A stretch of DNA of 64,000 nt from Campanula takesimana. Taxonomy: Eukaryota; Streptophyta; Magnoliopsida; Asterales; Campanulaceae. The DNA is taken from assembly GCA_026119855.1 (NCBI GenBank), contig JAOWBW010001805.1:1-64000 (forward strand), in the 5' to 3' direction. Shown here in pieces: positions 37,358-47,843 of the stretch. Position 1 is the first letter of the stretch. Each line of letters starts with the position of its first letter. The notes below the pieces were generated by a model. It did not search any database. It saw nothing but the letters and a program-made list of their open reading frames with translations, and was not told the origin of the DNA. A program made the translations under genes and the position numbers.

Positions 37358-40300
37358 ATGGCTAGAGTTGATAAAAACTCACAAGAAATCATCCTCTCTC
37401 CATCCCTCACCTTATCATTCACGAATGGTATGATTTCGGTCCTTAAATCTCTCAATTTTTGATGACATTTCGAATATCTGTTATTTTAGATGGGTTTCTC
37501 AAAACTTTTCATATTCTCCCCATTGTTGATCTTGATGATTTCCATGCTTGTATGTTGCTTAATTCTTGTTATAGGATAACATTCTACATCTCAATATGTG
37601 TTATTTCAAGATTTTTGATGTTTTTTGACGATATTACTTCTCTGGGTTTTTCGTATTTCGCCCCCCCCATTTCGTTTTTCTTCGATTTCGTGATATTGGT
37701 TGTTTATTTGACGAAAATGATGGTATATTTGCTCTAATCGGATCTTTCGGATATGGGTACCTGTTTTTTATTCAATTTTTAGCTATGTTCGTAATTTCTG
37801 GGATTTTGCTACAGTATCTTCATCGTGTTCTTGATGATGTTCTTGGTGTTCTTGAACTTTTCACTTTTTGATCCATTCTACTAAGCGTACACACACTACA
37901 AAGTGTTTGTGTGTGTTTTGATCCTCTTTGTTCAGTTTTTAAGTTTCATTGTTTTTGAAATATATTTCCCAAGTAAGTTGACCGCTTGAATTACACTTAC
38001 CGCATTGTTCATTGTCCATTCATTTGCTTGCTAAGTGTGTCGACCGTGTGCCTTACCGCATGTATCTCTTACCGCATGTATCTCTTACCGCATGTATCTC
38101 CTTACCGCATGATTGTTATCACTTCTAATTGCCTTTATCATGCTTGCTGTTACATACTTACCGTGTTATGCTTACCGCGTATCCTTGCCGCATCTATTTC
38201 AACTTGGATCTTACCATTAGTCACTTGCCGCAACATCTAGCAAGTGACCGCATATTTGTTTTGCTGTTCTAACTTTCCATTTTTTTCAGAATACTAAACA
38301 CTTCTTACCGGGCGTTCTTATGGACCTCGAAGATTTGAAAGAAGATGCAATTGGCAGAAATCTGATTAATAGATTTGACAAGACGGGGTTGCTGCCATTC
38401 TTTACCTTCGATCAGGACTTCCATGTCCCTGCCCTCGTCGATCAATTCTTTGCGACCGCTACAGAAGAGACCGGTCGAAGTGCATCCGGCAAGATGGTAA
38501 AATTTATCCATGCTGAAATTGAGGGGATTGAGATGTCATTGGATGTCGTCAACATTAGTGAGGTTCTTGGGATCAAGAAAAAGGCTGGTGTTACTTATTC
38601 CACGACCGTCACTGACAACGAATTGAAAGCTCTTGCTAAACGGTTGGTGGGACACAATCATGTAACTAAGGTACCCAGGAAGGAATTTGATGAAGTACTG
38701 TACCATATTAGCCATCTGGTTGGGCATTCCATCAATTGCAAGACGGGTAATCAAGCAAACCTCAACACCACTCAATGGGTTCTTTCTGCCGCAATCTACC
38801 TTTGCAAAGACATTGACTGGTGTCAAATTATCTACGATGCTTTGATTGCAAACATTGCCGCATACAATAACGCCAAAGAAAAGGGAACCATCAAGTACCG
38901 TACTCACACTCGTTTCCTTACCTTCCTCATGACCCACATAAAAGAGCTTCGAAAATTTATGTCCAAAAATCGTGAACTTCTCCTTACCATTTCAAAAAGC
39001 AAGCTTTTTACCCGATCCACCATGAAAGCAAACTTTCGTGTTCGTTTTGGAACCAAACTTTACAAGGTCTATCTTGCAAAAGACCCTCATGAACCCTATG
39101 AGTCTCCCTCCAAACTCAAGTCTTCTCAGTTTGCCGCAAGTGACGAAGACGATGATGATGATGAAGAAGAATATCTTCCTGCCGCCCCGGTCAAAGGAAA
39201 AGGCAAGGGTATTGCTGTTGAGCCTACCGCAAAGAAAGCGTCTGTTGCTACAGGTATCAAATTCAGGGAACCGACCGCCAAGTCTACTTACTATACTTCC
39301 CCTCCTCGCAAGTCAACCGCATCATTGAAGTCCCTTGCCGCACCATCTCTCAAACCCTCAAAGACTCCTTCGACCGCAACAGTTCAGGGGGAGAAAAAGC
39401 GGATTCACTCCCTCAGTCCGGTCAAGGTTGTCAAGAAAGCAAAGGTGGCTGCATCTCCGGTCTTTACTCCAACTGGGTCTCCTCCTCTTCCCACTACAGA
39501 TGTAGTTGATGTTGCTCCTACATTGAAAAAGGTTGCACGTCAAGTCTACTCTCTAAGGGATGAATCAGATAGTGAGGAAACTGAAGATGAGGTTTCAAGT
39601 GGTTCAAAAGTTGAAATTGTTGGAAGTGGTGAAGAAGGTGATAACATTGATGGTGATAAACAAGTTGCTGTTGGAAGTGAACAAGGTGATAGTAATGAAA
39701 AGGACAGGGATATCAATGTTGATAGCCCCACTTTTGACCGTCCTGATGCTGCCGCTCAGAAAGGAAGCACGGTCGCTGACGTCGACCGCACTGAGCTGCC
39801 AATTAACATCGACCGTCCTGTCGACCGCACACCAGTTGCCATTGCTCAGTTGACCGCAGAGGTCATTGATCTTAAGTCCACACAGGCTGATTTGAAGCTA
39901 GAGCTCTGCTCTCTTCCCTCCAAAATGATTGACACCATTAAGGGGGAGACAGTAGCTATAACAAAGACTGTGAAAGATATTGTTCGTGGAAATACCAGTT
40001 CCAGTTCTGCTGCCGTTCAACCTGCCGCATCAACCTCAACCGTTCTCTCTACTGACTTATTGGTTACTCCTCGATTCATGAAGGAGGCTCTGACAATTCA
40101 GACAAACGCCCTTAACCGTGGGCTTTCGCGTGAGGTTGTTGAGGCCTCAATTGAAATCCACAAGCAGCTGGATCTAGTAAAAACTGATTTGGTCCATGAG
40201 CTGAAAAAGATCAAGTTCAGCATAGAAAAGGAAGTTGATATAGCCATCAAGCTTCTCTTGAAGCTCTGACTGAAAATCAAGAAAGAAGCTTGAAGCAATC

Positions 40301-40642
40301 AAGGCCGCTTATGCAACTTTGAAAACCCCGCTTGAGTATCAAGGCACCAGAATTGAGGAACTGACCAACACGGTCGTTGGTTCGTTTTAGGTCGTTGAAA
40401 AGAAATTGGAGTCTTTAGAAGAATATGTTCAGAGATCGGCTGGAAGTGCAGTAACTGAAGGATCCATCCAGGTTGCTGATGCCGGTCACGGTAATGTCCA
40501 TTCACAGGCAGAAAATGATGAAGGCAATAGCATCGATTTCCCGACCGTGAACAGCTTTGACTACATGCTAGCCAATGCATTCACTTGCCCCATTATTCCT
40601 GAGTATGAAGATGAAGTCAAGATCCCTGGTCTGAATATGTGA
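37358..40642 (+). CDS. ORF3 of element A (extra 3' ORF), spliced, broken near the C-terminus
   Basis: Short first exon from ATG 37358 (MARVDKNSQE...), an intron of about 860 bp ending TTTTTTTCAG at 38289, then a long second exon whose frame is open from 38290 to 40269. The start at 38320 is internal: the frame upstream (FLPG at 38302-38313) matches FWPG of the remnant at 53168, right after that copy's own acceptor. N-terminal half: a globular domain with LVDQFFATA, NISEVLGIK and TTQWVLSAAIYLCKD, resembling the 'putative plant transposon protein' type (PF20167, not searchable here). Middle: acidic, Lys/Pro/Ser-rich with nuclear-type basic patches. C-terminus: coiled-coil-like. After the TGA at 40267-40269 the homologous frame resumes (40406-40642, MESLEEYVQRS...). 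The first exon ends out of phase with the acceptor, which looks like one lost base beside B's exon. Function unknown; in SIRE-type elements the extra ORF is called env-like, but I see no signal peptide or membrane segment. Confidence 0.7.
37428..38289 (+). other. Intron of ORF3 in A, packed with ACCGC words
   Basis: Likely donor ATG|GTATGA at 37428 (B: ATG|GTAATG at 62073). Acceptor TTTTTTTCAG at 38280-38289. The 3' third (37978-38260) has about eight ACCGC words plus GCCGC variants, including successive near-copies of TTACCGCATGTATCTC (38050-38110). The rest is T-rich intron sequence. Open frames within it are by-products. Confidence 0.65.
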
Positions 40643-41095
40643 GCTGACCATACCTCCCCGACCGCATCTCTCTACCGCCCTTCTGACCGCACTATTTATG
40701 TTACCATTGTGTTTTTTTATTAGGCTGGTTGCCTCAAACAATTTTTATTTTCTGTTTAACTTATTTGGGTCTGTAACACAACTACTTTTATTCTCTCTTT
40801 TGTTTTGTACTCTTATGCTTCATCGCCTTAATGATTCAGAGTACTAGTCATGATTATGTTGTTTTGATGCTATTCATTTCCTTCATATATCATCTTTACT
40901 AATTGCATCAAAAATATTTCTATCTTCTAGGATTAGTCCTTTTATTTTATTTTTAGGATGATAGAAATCTATAACATTGACTTACTGTGTGTGCATTGAC
41001 TTGGGGCATTATCTTAATAAAATTAATTTCTTGAAACATGTTATTACCAAGTACAATGAATTAGTCTTTGTTATAGTAGGTAATGGTCTCAATCA
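40643..41095 (+). other. 3' untranslated region of A
   Basis: No gene. It starts with three ACCGC words (40658-40690) and continues as T-rich sequence to the polypurine tract. Confidence 0.6.
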
Positions 41096-41108
41096 AATAG
41101 GGGGAGAT
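41096..41108 (+). other. Polypurine tract of element A
   Basis: AATAGGGGGAGAT lies directly before the TGTTGGG start of the 3' LTR, as expected for priming of plus-strand synthesis. Confidence 0.88.
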
Positions 41109-42684
41109 TGTTGGGTATGCACATTATAAACCACTCCTATTACCTAGATTTGATTGATCCCATAACCTTATTTTACTTTTTATGGACTTTAGGTTTTATT
41201 GTAAGAAGTTTTACAACTTCATTAGTTAAGTCCATTTTTAGTTTATCTAGGCTTAGAAGATCAGCCCCTCAAATTTTGAAGAAATGCTGCTGCTACTGAT
41301 ATGGTGAAAATGGCTAAGTCTGCCTACCGCAAGGTTTTTGGCGACCGCATGGTTTTTGGCGACCGCATGGTTTTTGACGACCGCATGATTTTGACGACCA
41401 AAATCCTTGCTGATTACAAGGTTACCTCAATCTTGTCTGACCGCAGACCAGCTATCACACAACCAAGTGAAGACCAAGAAACGACAAGTTTGATTTAATC
41501 GTTGCAAAATTCAAATTTGAATTTGGTCGTTATGTCTGGTACAAGATAGTACATCTTGCCCACTAACTTCTGCAACTACAAGACAAAGATATGAGCTCCA
41601 ATCAGAATGTGACAGCTCATCATCTTCCAACAGCTATCTCTCTCATCCAAGGCTATAAATAGTCTTTACTTTCTTCATTGAAAGTGTGCTGAGATTCAAA
41701 GAGAGAAATTGCTGTCGAAATACTTGGTGATTGAAGATCATACTCAAGATTTCCAGAATCATTTGAATCTTCAAGCTTTCACCTTCAAATGCAAGCCTTC
41801 AAGAACATCAAATCTCAAGCCCAGCAACACTTAAAGATTCATTAGGCTCTCAATCATTTAGATTATATAGAGCTCTTGATTCTTTACACACACACACCCC
41901 GATTGATCAATCACATAGATTGCATCATTAGGGATACACCGGTCTAAGTCTAGGATTTGTTCTTCATAGAAAGTAGGAATTAATTCAAATCTTCACCTTT
42001 GAAATTTGTACTCAAGAGAATTAATATATCCTCCATTCAAAATCCAAGACTGACCATCTTGGTAAAGGACGTAGATCTTTTAACAGATCGAACCTTTCCA
42101 AATCATTGTGTCATTTACATTCTGCAAATTTACTTTCTGCAATTGTTCTTATTATTCATATTGACTTTGTTTGTCGTTTAGTGTTTTGATCTTTCCAGAT
42201 ACTCAAACGATTGTGAATTGTGTTTGTTGCTTGCCTATTGCCTAAGTTATTACTTCTGACTACTTATCATTTTGCCAAAACTCTAAGACACAAACTTTCA
42301 TTTTCAACCTTTCTAGTCAGTAACCTTGCTTACCGCAAATAGCCGACCGCAAGGGTTACCGCAACTTGCTTGCCGCATTTTGCTTACCGCAAATTGAATC
42401 TTTCAAACCTCTATTTTTGCCGACCGCAATATTGCCGACCGCAATATTGCTGACCGCACGGTTTTCTTACCTAGCAGTTTTTAATTTCAAAAACAACTCT
42501 ACTTCGTTTTATCGAAAACTTCCGCTGTGCATTTGCTTTGAACTAGTGGTTTTTACTTGACCACAAAACTCAATAGTAAGTACAAGGTTGAATTTTGAAA
42601 AAGGGTTGATAATTTTAAATAGGCTATTCACCCCCCCCCCCTCTAGCCTCTTTTCATACCCTTGTTGTGTCTTTGGGACCAACA
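41109..42684 (+). repeat. 3' LTR of element A (1576 bp)
   Basis: Nearly identical to 29368-30954. Differences I found: about 4 substitutions (for example TTACCGCAAC here against TTACGGCAAC in the 5' copy), 1-bp indels in A, T or C runs, and a 15-bp gap after CACCTTCAAAT. It ends GGGACCAACA followed by target duplication CCCTA. Confidence 0.95.
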
Positions 42685-43268
42685 CCCTATACGGACTCTA
42701 AATCAGCAGACGGATTCTCGAATCTCGCTAGTCCCCTATACGGACTCTAAATCAGCAGACGGATTCTCGAATCTCGCTAGTCCCCTATACGGACTCTAAA
42801 TCAGCAGAAGGATTCTCGGATCTCGCTAGTCCTCTATATGGACTCTAAATCAGCAGACGGATTCTCGGATCTCAAACGGATTCTCGAATCTCGCTAGTCC
42901 CCTATACGGACTCTAAATTAGCAGACGGATTCTCGGATCTCGCTAGTCCTCTATAGGGACTCTAAATCAACAGACAGATTCTCGGATCTCGCTAGTCCCC
43001 TATACGGACTCTAAATCAGTAGACGGATTCTCGGATCTCGCTAGTCCCCTATACGGACTCTAAACATTGGCCACGGTGGGCCGATTTCTATCACCGCACC
43101 CCTTTTATCAGCAAAAGTCGCTCACACAGGGAGCGCACCTCTATCTCTTGTAATTTCAAGATTCTTGTTTTCATCGAGTCTTTGCTTTTTTCTTGGTGAT
43201 GTCCTCGGTGGATGTTTTATTCTTTCGTCGACGCGTTTTGCTTTGCAATCCACATCACCGAGGGGCTC
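42685..43268 (+). repeat. 49-bp tandem array of E, right part, and tail with polypurine tract
   Basis: About eight 49-bp units (42685-43064, one shortened near 42870), then the same unique block as 29037-29209 (43065-43208), then a tail with TTCGTCGACGCG and the polypurine tract CCGAGGGGCTC (43258-43268). No gene. Confidence 0.88.
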
Positions 43269-44212
43269 TGTAGACACCCCGCCTTGGACCGCTCACCCCG
43301 ATTGGACATTTAATTTTGTGTTTCTCCCTATTTTAAGTGTTTCTCGTTAGTTCCTGACTAACTTCATTAAGTCCAGGGACCAAACTGAATAACAGTGCTG
43401 ACTTTTTAGTCCATTCTGTCATTTTTGCCATCTCTAAGTCACGCGCTTCCATCCTTTGGGGCCAGAGGCGCACGCATCCCACCACCAAGGCAGGAGGCGC
43501 GCGCACCTGGGCGTCAGTTACAGATTTCTGTCCAAGAATCCCTCCCTTGCTCCTTTTAACAGGATTTGCCCGGGAAACTGATGTTGATGACTTGGTTTTG
43601 GCACCAAAAACTCACATTCTTCACCTATATAAACACCTCTAATTCACCTTTGAATAGGAGGAAGATTTTAATCACTAAGCAAAAACTATACACAAATACT
43701 TACAAGACATTTTCCTAAAAACCTCTTGAAGGGGTCTTTGAAGTTCTTTGAAGTATAGGTAAAAGACTACTCTTTTCTCCCCTTTTTTACTTCTTCTCCT
43801 CTCTTTTTCTTTTACTTTAATCAAAGTGCAATCACCCAAACATTTTAGGACATGACACCGGAGACTACTTCACTTCATTGAAGCTAGTCAAGGAGTCATC
43901 TCCCCACATTCCAAAACCCCTTTTATTACAATCAAAAAATAGGAAGAACATCATTTTATTCATGTAGATTTTGAACAAGCAAGACCAACATTAGTTGGGC
44001 GAGATGGGTGTTTAAGTACTTCCCATCTCGTAACCTAACCCCCGAACCTCATAAACAAGAATCTCTGTTTTCGTAAATCAAACTTAAGCTACACATTAGG
44101 TTTTTCTTATGTTCCTCTAAAACATAGGTGGCGACTCTAAAACACAAATAGACATCCTATGAAATTCTTTCGCCGCTCTAGCCAAGCGGTGGACCCTCCC
44201 GGGGTATCTACA
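43269..44212 (+). repeat. 3' LTR of element E (944 bp, TGTAGACACC...GGTATCTACA)
   Basis: The terminal inverted repeat TGTAGA/TCTACA and the preceding polypurine tract fix the start. The end is fixed because the next base continues a copia LTR (ATTTCACTCACTCACTTAGG, also in B at 55105). It contains the two-box AGGCGC module and TATATAAA at 43626. It shares no long similarity with the D LTR, so D and E are different Tat-type families. Confidence 0.88.
43466..43633 (+). promoter_or_regulatory. LTR promoter of E: two AGGCGC boxes and TATA
   Basis: AGGCGC at 43466-43471 and 43495-43500 (29-bp spacing), then CTGGGC, and TATATAAA at 43626-43633. The same module with the same spacing precedes the TATA box of the antisense gene at 26235-26335. 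Confidence 0.6.
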
Positions 44213-44367
44213 ATTTCACTCACTCACTTAGGCTCATTTCATAACGCTTATTTGATAAAGTGCGCATTTGCAATTGAGTTTATCAAGGGTACAAAAAGAA
44301 TTTCAAAACAGCTATTCACCCCCCCTCTAGCTATTTTTATACCCTTGTTGCCCCTTTGGGACCAACA
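44213..44367 (+). repeat. Remnant of the 5' LTR of copia element C
   Basis: Matches the last 155 bp of the B LTR (55105-55263), including ATTTCACTCACTCACTTAGG, the C run, CTCTAGCTATTTTTAT and TTTGGGACCAACA. The left part is lost because E inserted here. Confidence 0.9.
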
Positions 44368-44369
44368 AG

Positions 44370-44381
44370 TGGTATCAGAGC
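44370..44381 (+). other. Primer binding site of C
   Basis: TGGTATCAGAGC lies two bases after the LTR end, as in A and B. Confidence 0.9.
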
Positions 44382-44439
44382 AAACACCTTTATAAAACGT
44401 TTTTGTTTTCAAGCTTAACAGCTTGGGTGCCGATTCGAA

Positions 44440-46279
44440 ATGGCAAACTCAAAACCTATGGCAACTGCAAACTACACTCATGTTCCAGTCTTTGATGAAG
44501 ATCATTTTGACGTGTGGAAATTCAGCATCTTGACCCATCTCAGCTCAATCGATTCAAGGCTTCATGACACCGTGGTTTGTGGACCTTACATCCCAATGAA
44601 AGCGAATCTAAATCCGCGCACCAACGCTGCTCAACCAACAGTCAAGAAACCAAAGGAAGAATGGTCTGAAGAAGAAATTAGAAGAGTTGCAAATGATGGG
44701 AAAGCAAGAAACATTCTCCTCAGCACTCTAAGCACGGCTATGAAACAACAAGTCATGCATTGTGCTACCGCCAATGAATTATGGGATGCTATTGAAGAGA
44801 ATATCGAAGGAGACACTGTGTGCAAAGAGAACAAGAGATACGAAGTACAAAAGAGATTCAACAATTTCTCTCAACTCCCCGGTGAAACATTAAGACAGAC
44901 TTATGAACGCTACTGTGAAATTATCAATCTCTGTATTTCACTTGGAAAGAAGTTTTCTAATAAGGAATTAAATGTTAATTTCCTTGCTGCTTTTGGATCT
45001 AGATATCTCCATAAATCTAGCGCCCTCAAAGACGCTGGAACTTTGGATGATTGGACTTTAAGGAACCTTTATGCTAACTCAAGGTTTATGAACTCAAACT
45101 TCAGCGCATCAGTGAAACTGAAGGAAAGTCAAAGTCCATTACTATGGTGGCGCATAGAGAGGAAGCGCCTGCGCCGGTTGAGAAAAGTTCTGATCCCAAA
45201 ATCTCTACTTCTGAGCTATTAGACATGGATTATGAAGACTTCGCTTTATTTATGAAGAAATTCCAGAAGTTCAGAAAATTCTCAAAACCCGGCTCATTCA
45301 ACAAAGCTCAAGGATCTACCAGCAGAGCTCCTCCAAAGTTCACAAGGAGCAGTGATTCAAAAAGGAAAGAAGACCTTTTGTTTTAATTGCAGGAAACCAG
45401 GACACTTCGCATCAAGCTGCCCAATTCCCAAGTCCGAGTACATGCAGAAATAGAGCAGCCACACTCCTAAATTCAATCGTCACAAAGGAATGGTTGCTGA
45501 AGAAGAATCTCCATCAAATGATCATAACACGTGGATTGAAACAGACTCGGAAGAGAGCGATGAAGATTTCGATGATGGACTTGTGTGCTTGGTGGCAAAG
45601 GATGATGAAGATGATGCTTATGACTCCGATGATGACTACTCCGATGGTGGATTATTATTCTCCAGGTGTGATTTATGTGCTAGAAGCAAACTCAGAAAGA
45701 GTGAATATATTAGACCTCAAGTTGCACCTATTCCTACAATCAATCACGATGAGGACATTGTAAAGCAAGAAAAGTTATTCAAAGAGGCTGAAAATGTAAT
45801 CAGTCGATTTAGTGATATGAAGGAAGCTTTGGCACTGTCATGTGATGAAATTTCCCAGCTTAAGACCGAGAAATCTCTATTAAAATCTGAACTCACCCTC
45901 CTTAAGAAGCAGATAAAGAGTATGACTCCTCTTACTGTTAAAAACGCTTATCTAACGGAACAAAACTCATTACTTAAAGTTCAAAACGATGAATTGGTTA
46001 CTCAAATTACTGATCTTAAAAAGATTACAAATGAGTGGTCCAATTCTCGTGTCACTATGGATGGTATCTTTGAGGCCCAAAAAGTCAGTGGTGATCAAAG
46101 TGGCTTGGGATTCACATCAACTAGTGACAACTTTAAGTATGATATTTGTGCTGAAAGAGACAGTGAATTTATACCTCAGCAAACTCATGAAATTCCCAAG
46201 GAAAAACATTCTAATTTAATGGGTAAAGGACAGGAAAAAGTCAAGAGACAAACATTCCATTATGTCTACTCCCCAAGGA
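44440..46279 (+). pseudogene. gag: gag of copia element C, broken and truncated
   Basis: Close relative of B's gag, starting MANSKPMATANYTHVPVFDE at the same distance from the primer site. The capsid-like domain is intact to about 45080, where a small deletion shifts the frame (B reads ANLKVYELKL). The second piece (45144-45386) has STSELLDMD. The CCHC knuckle (TTTTAATTGCAGGAAACC, near 45381) is out of frame, a stop follows at 45451-45453, and the frame resumes at 45490 (MVAEEESPSNDHNTW) through the coiled coil (EISQLKTEKSLLKSELTLLK). A shorter acidic stretch shows an internal deletion relative to B. Similarity stops at HYVYSPRK near 46279, where element D' begins. GCGCCTGCGCC near 45160 is the family word. 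Confidence 0.85.
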
Positions 46280-46385
46280 AAAACATTCTACCTTCAGAGG
46301 CATATCATCTTGCCCAACCAAGGTGCGGGGGTCGAAAATCTCGGGGGATCCGTCCTCTATTGCAGCAACCAGTTCTTTCCCTAGA

Positions 46386-47825
46386 TCAATTAAATCCGGC
46401 ACAACCAACTCTTCTCCAAATAACCCTTGCTTGCATCACCACACCATTCCATTCATCATCCGTAACTTCCTCTTTGGATTTCTTGGGAGCCCACTCCCCA
46501 AACTCGTACTTGTCATACTGACCCCAGACGGGTTCTTCTTCTTTATTGTTTCCTTCTACGGACCAAGCCTTAAATTGTTTCACCATCTCGGGCACCCCTT
46601 TGAAAGAGAATTCATGTGTCACCGTAGTCTTGGTGGGACTGGGCATTTTGGGCGTATCCACGAATGCCCTCCTCACGGGGTTGGCGGTTATCCCTCGGAA
46701 CCTCATAAAATCCTCTTGAAGCTTGTCCCAATTGGTTACCATTGGCTCCTTTTTCCTCAGGGCTTCGGTTTGGACCCCTCCTTTTGCGAAGTAGCGGCTT
46801 ATATCAAAGGTATACGTGCGAAGGTTAGGATCCTTATACGGGACTCCTTGAGCCAGGCATTCCTCCAACTTGATCTTATGCGGGTGAGATGATGTAAGGA
46901 GGGACCAAAGGGATATGTTGGCTTGGGTCCTTTTTAGTTGAGTAAGGACGGGGTCTTCCTTTTCGAGATCCATGTCTCCCGCCTCCTTGTCAAAAGAGGG
47001 TGGTAAGCGGTGTTCCTATGTTGGAGGTTTCTTGGGGTTCTCCGTGTGTACTTGCCCGGAGCGGGTCAACAGACTTACTTCTGCAAAGCCATAAAATTTC
47101 TCCAATTGTTCCACGGGTGTTGGCAGATCTTTAGTGGAGTAAGGCCATGCTTCCTTTCTTAACTCATTTACTGTGATCATCCCCTTTGAGGCATAGGCAG
47201 ACTCACGGATTTCTTTGAGGGAAACAGGACGGGTTTCTTGTTCTTCCCAGACTCCTACGGTCTCTCAGAGTTTTTCCAAAGTCAACATGCAACAGAAGTG
47301 GTCTGGAAACATCGACCCATCACAGTCAAACTGAGGTGGTGGTGAAAGTGGTGGCAAGGACAGGAAGTCGTCTAAAGTTGGAAAGTCTTCCTCTTTTCTT
47401 GGGGATGGGATATGGGGAGGCACATAGGAAGATACCTCATCATCATCACTTTCACAGAGAATCCGAAGTTCTTCGTGAGACATGGAGCGAATTTCCCCTC
47501 TCACTTGGGTGAGGTGCCCTTCATAATTGGAGATCCCCGGGCTACTTGACACTTCGAACACATTCCCCTCATTGTGGCGACATACCCTTCTAACTAACCT
47601 TTTGTCAGTTGGTGAGCTACATGGTTCTGTAACATGGAAATGATCGTTGTGAGGAGGACAACACTCATTTGGACCGTGGCTTTGGCCTTCCACCTCGTTC
47701 TTAGTAGCCTTTTTCATTTCCTCCATGCATTCTTCGTACGTTAGATTGTGCTCGGTAAGCTTAATCACAATCAACTCGTTGGCATTCCGGTGTGGGACTC
47801 TTGCACTCAATACGTTGGCCACCAT
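46386..47825 (-). pseudogene. D' gag-to-protease linker region, broken
   Basis: Two frames remain: 47825-47265 (186 aa, acidic; opens with VANVLSARVPHRNANELIVI from a GTG, so it is a continuation and not a start) and 46973-46386 (195 aa, starting MDLEKEDPVLTQLKRTQANI). The string QLKRTQANISLWSLL resembles a segment that lies ahead of the protease in plant Tat Gag-Pol proteins. Stops and frame changes separate the pieces. The protease Asp-Ser/Thr-Gly motif is not visible, so the truncation falls before it. I cannot assign a function to the acidic part. Confidence 0.55.
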
Positions 47826-47843
47826 ACAATCCGGGGGGGCATT

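Larger units (their letters stand above)
29368..42684 (+). mobile_element. Maximus/SIRE-type Ty1/copia element A, both LTRs, 13.3 kb
   Basis: 5' LTR 29368-30954, Met-type primer site, gag, pol, word-rich spacer, ORF3 with its own promoter, polypurine tract, and 3' LTR 41109-42684. Flanked by the 5-bp duplication CCCTA (29363-29367 and 42685-42689), so the ends are exact. The LTRs differ by only about 4 substitutions plus several 1-bp indels and a 15-bp gap (by eye), so the insertion is recent. Even so, gag, pol and ORF3 all carry frame breaks. ACCGC occurs roughly 60 times on the sense strand; I noticed no GCGGT. Confidence 0.95.
23670..44212 (+). mobile_element. Tat/Retand-type Ty3/gypsy element E, truncated on the left, with element A nested inside
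   Basis: In order: RNase H fragment, integrase, post-pol repeats, two minus-strand genes, a 49-bp tandem array (split by element A at 29368-42684), a GTCGAC tail, polypurine tract CCGAGGGGCTC and the 3' LTR 43269-44212. Extra antisense ORFs and a tandem-repeat 3' region are known features of the Tat lineage. LTR, gag, protease and reverse transcriptase on the left are missing: the element begins abruptly in RNase H after the LTR of D. The right flank (44213 on) is the inside of the LTR of copia element C, so E inserted into C. Confidence 0.85.

Noticed and set aside
37459..38240. ORFs between the first and second exons of A's ORF3
   Set aside because: They fall in the intron, are T-rich, and no B counterpart is conserved.
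38320..40269. ORF3 as a retroviral envelope gene
   Set aside because: No signal peptide, transmembrane segment or cleavage-site pattern visible; charged, Ser/Pro-rich and coiled-coil composition fits an intracellular protein better.
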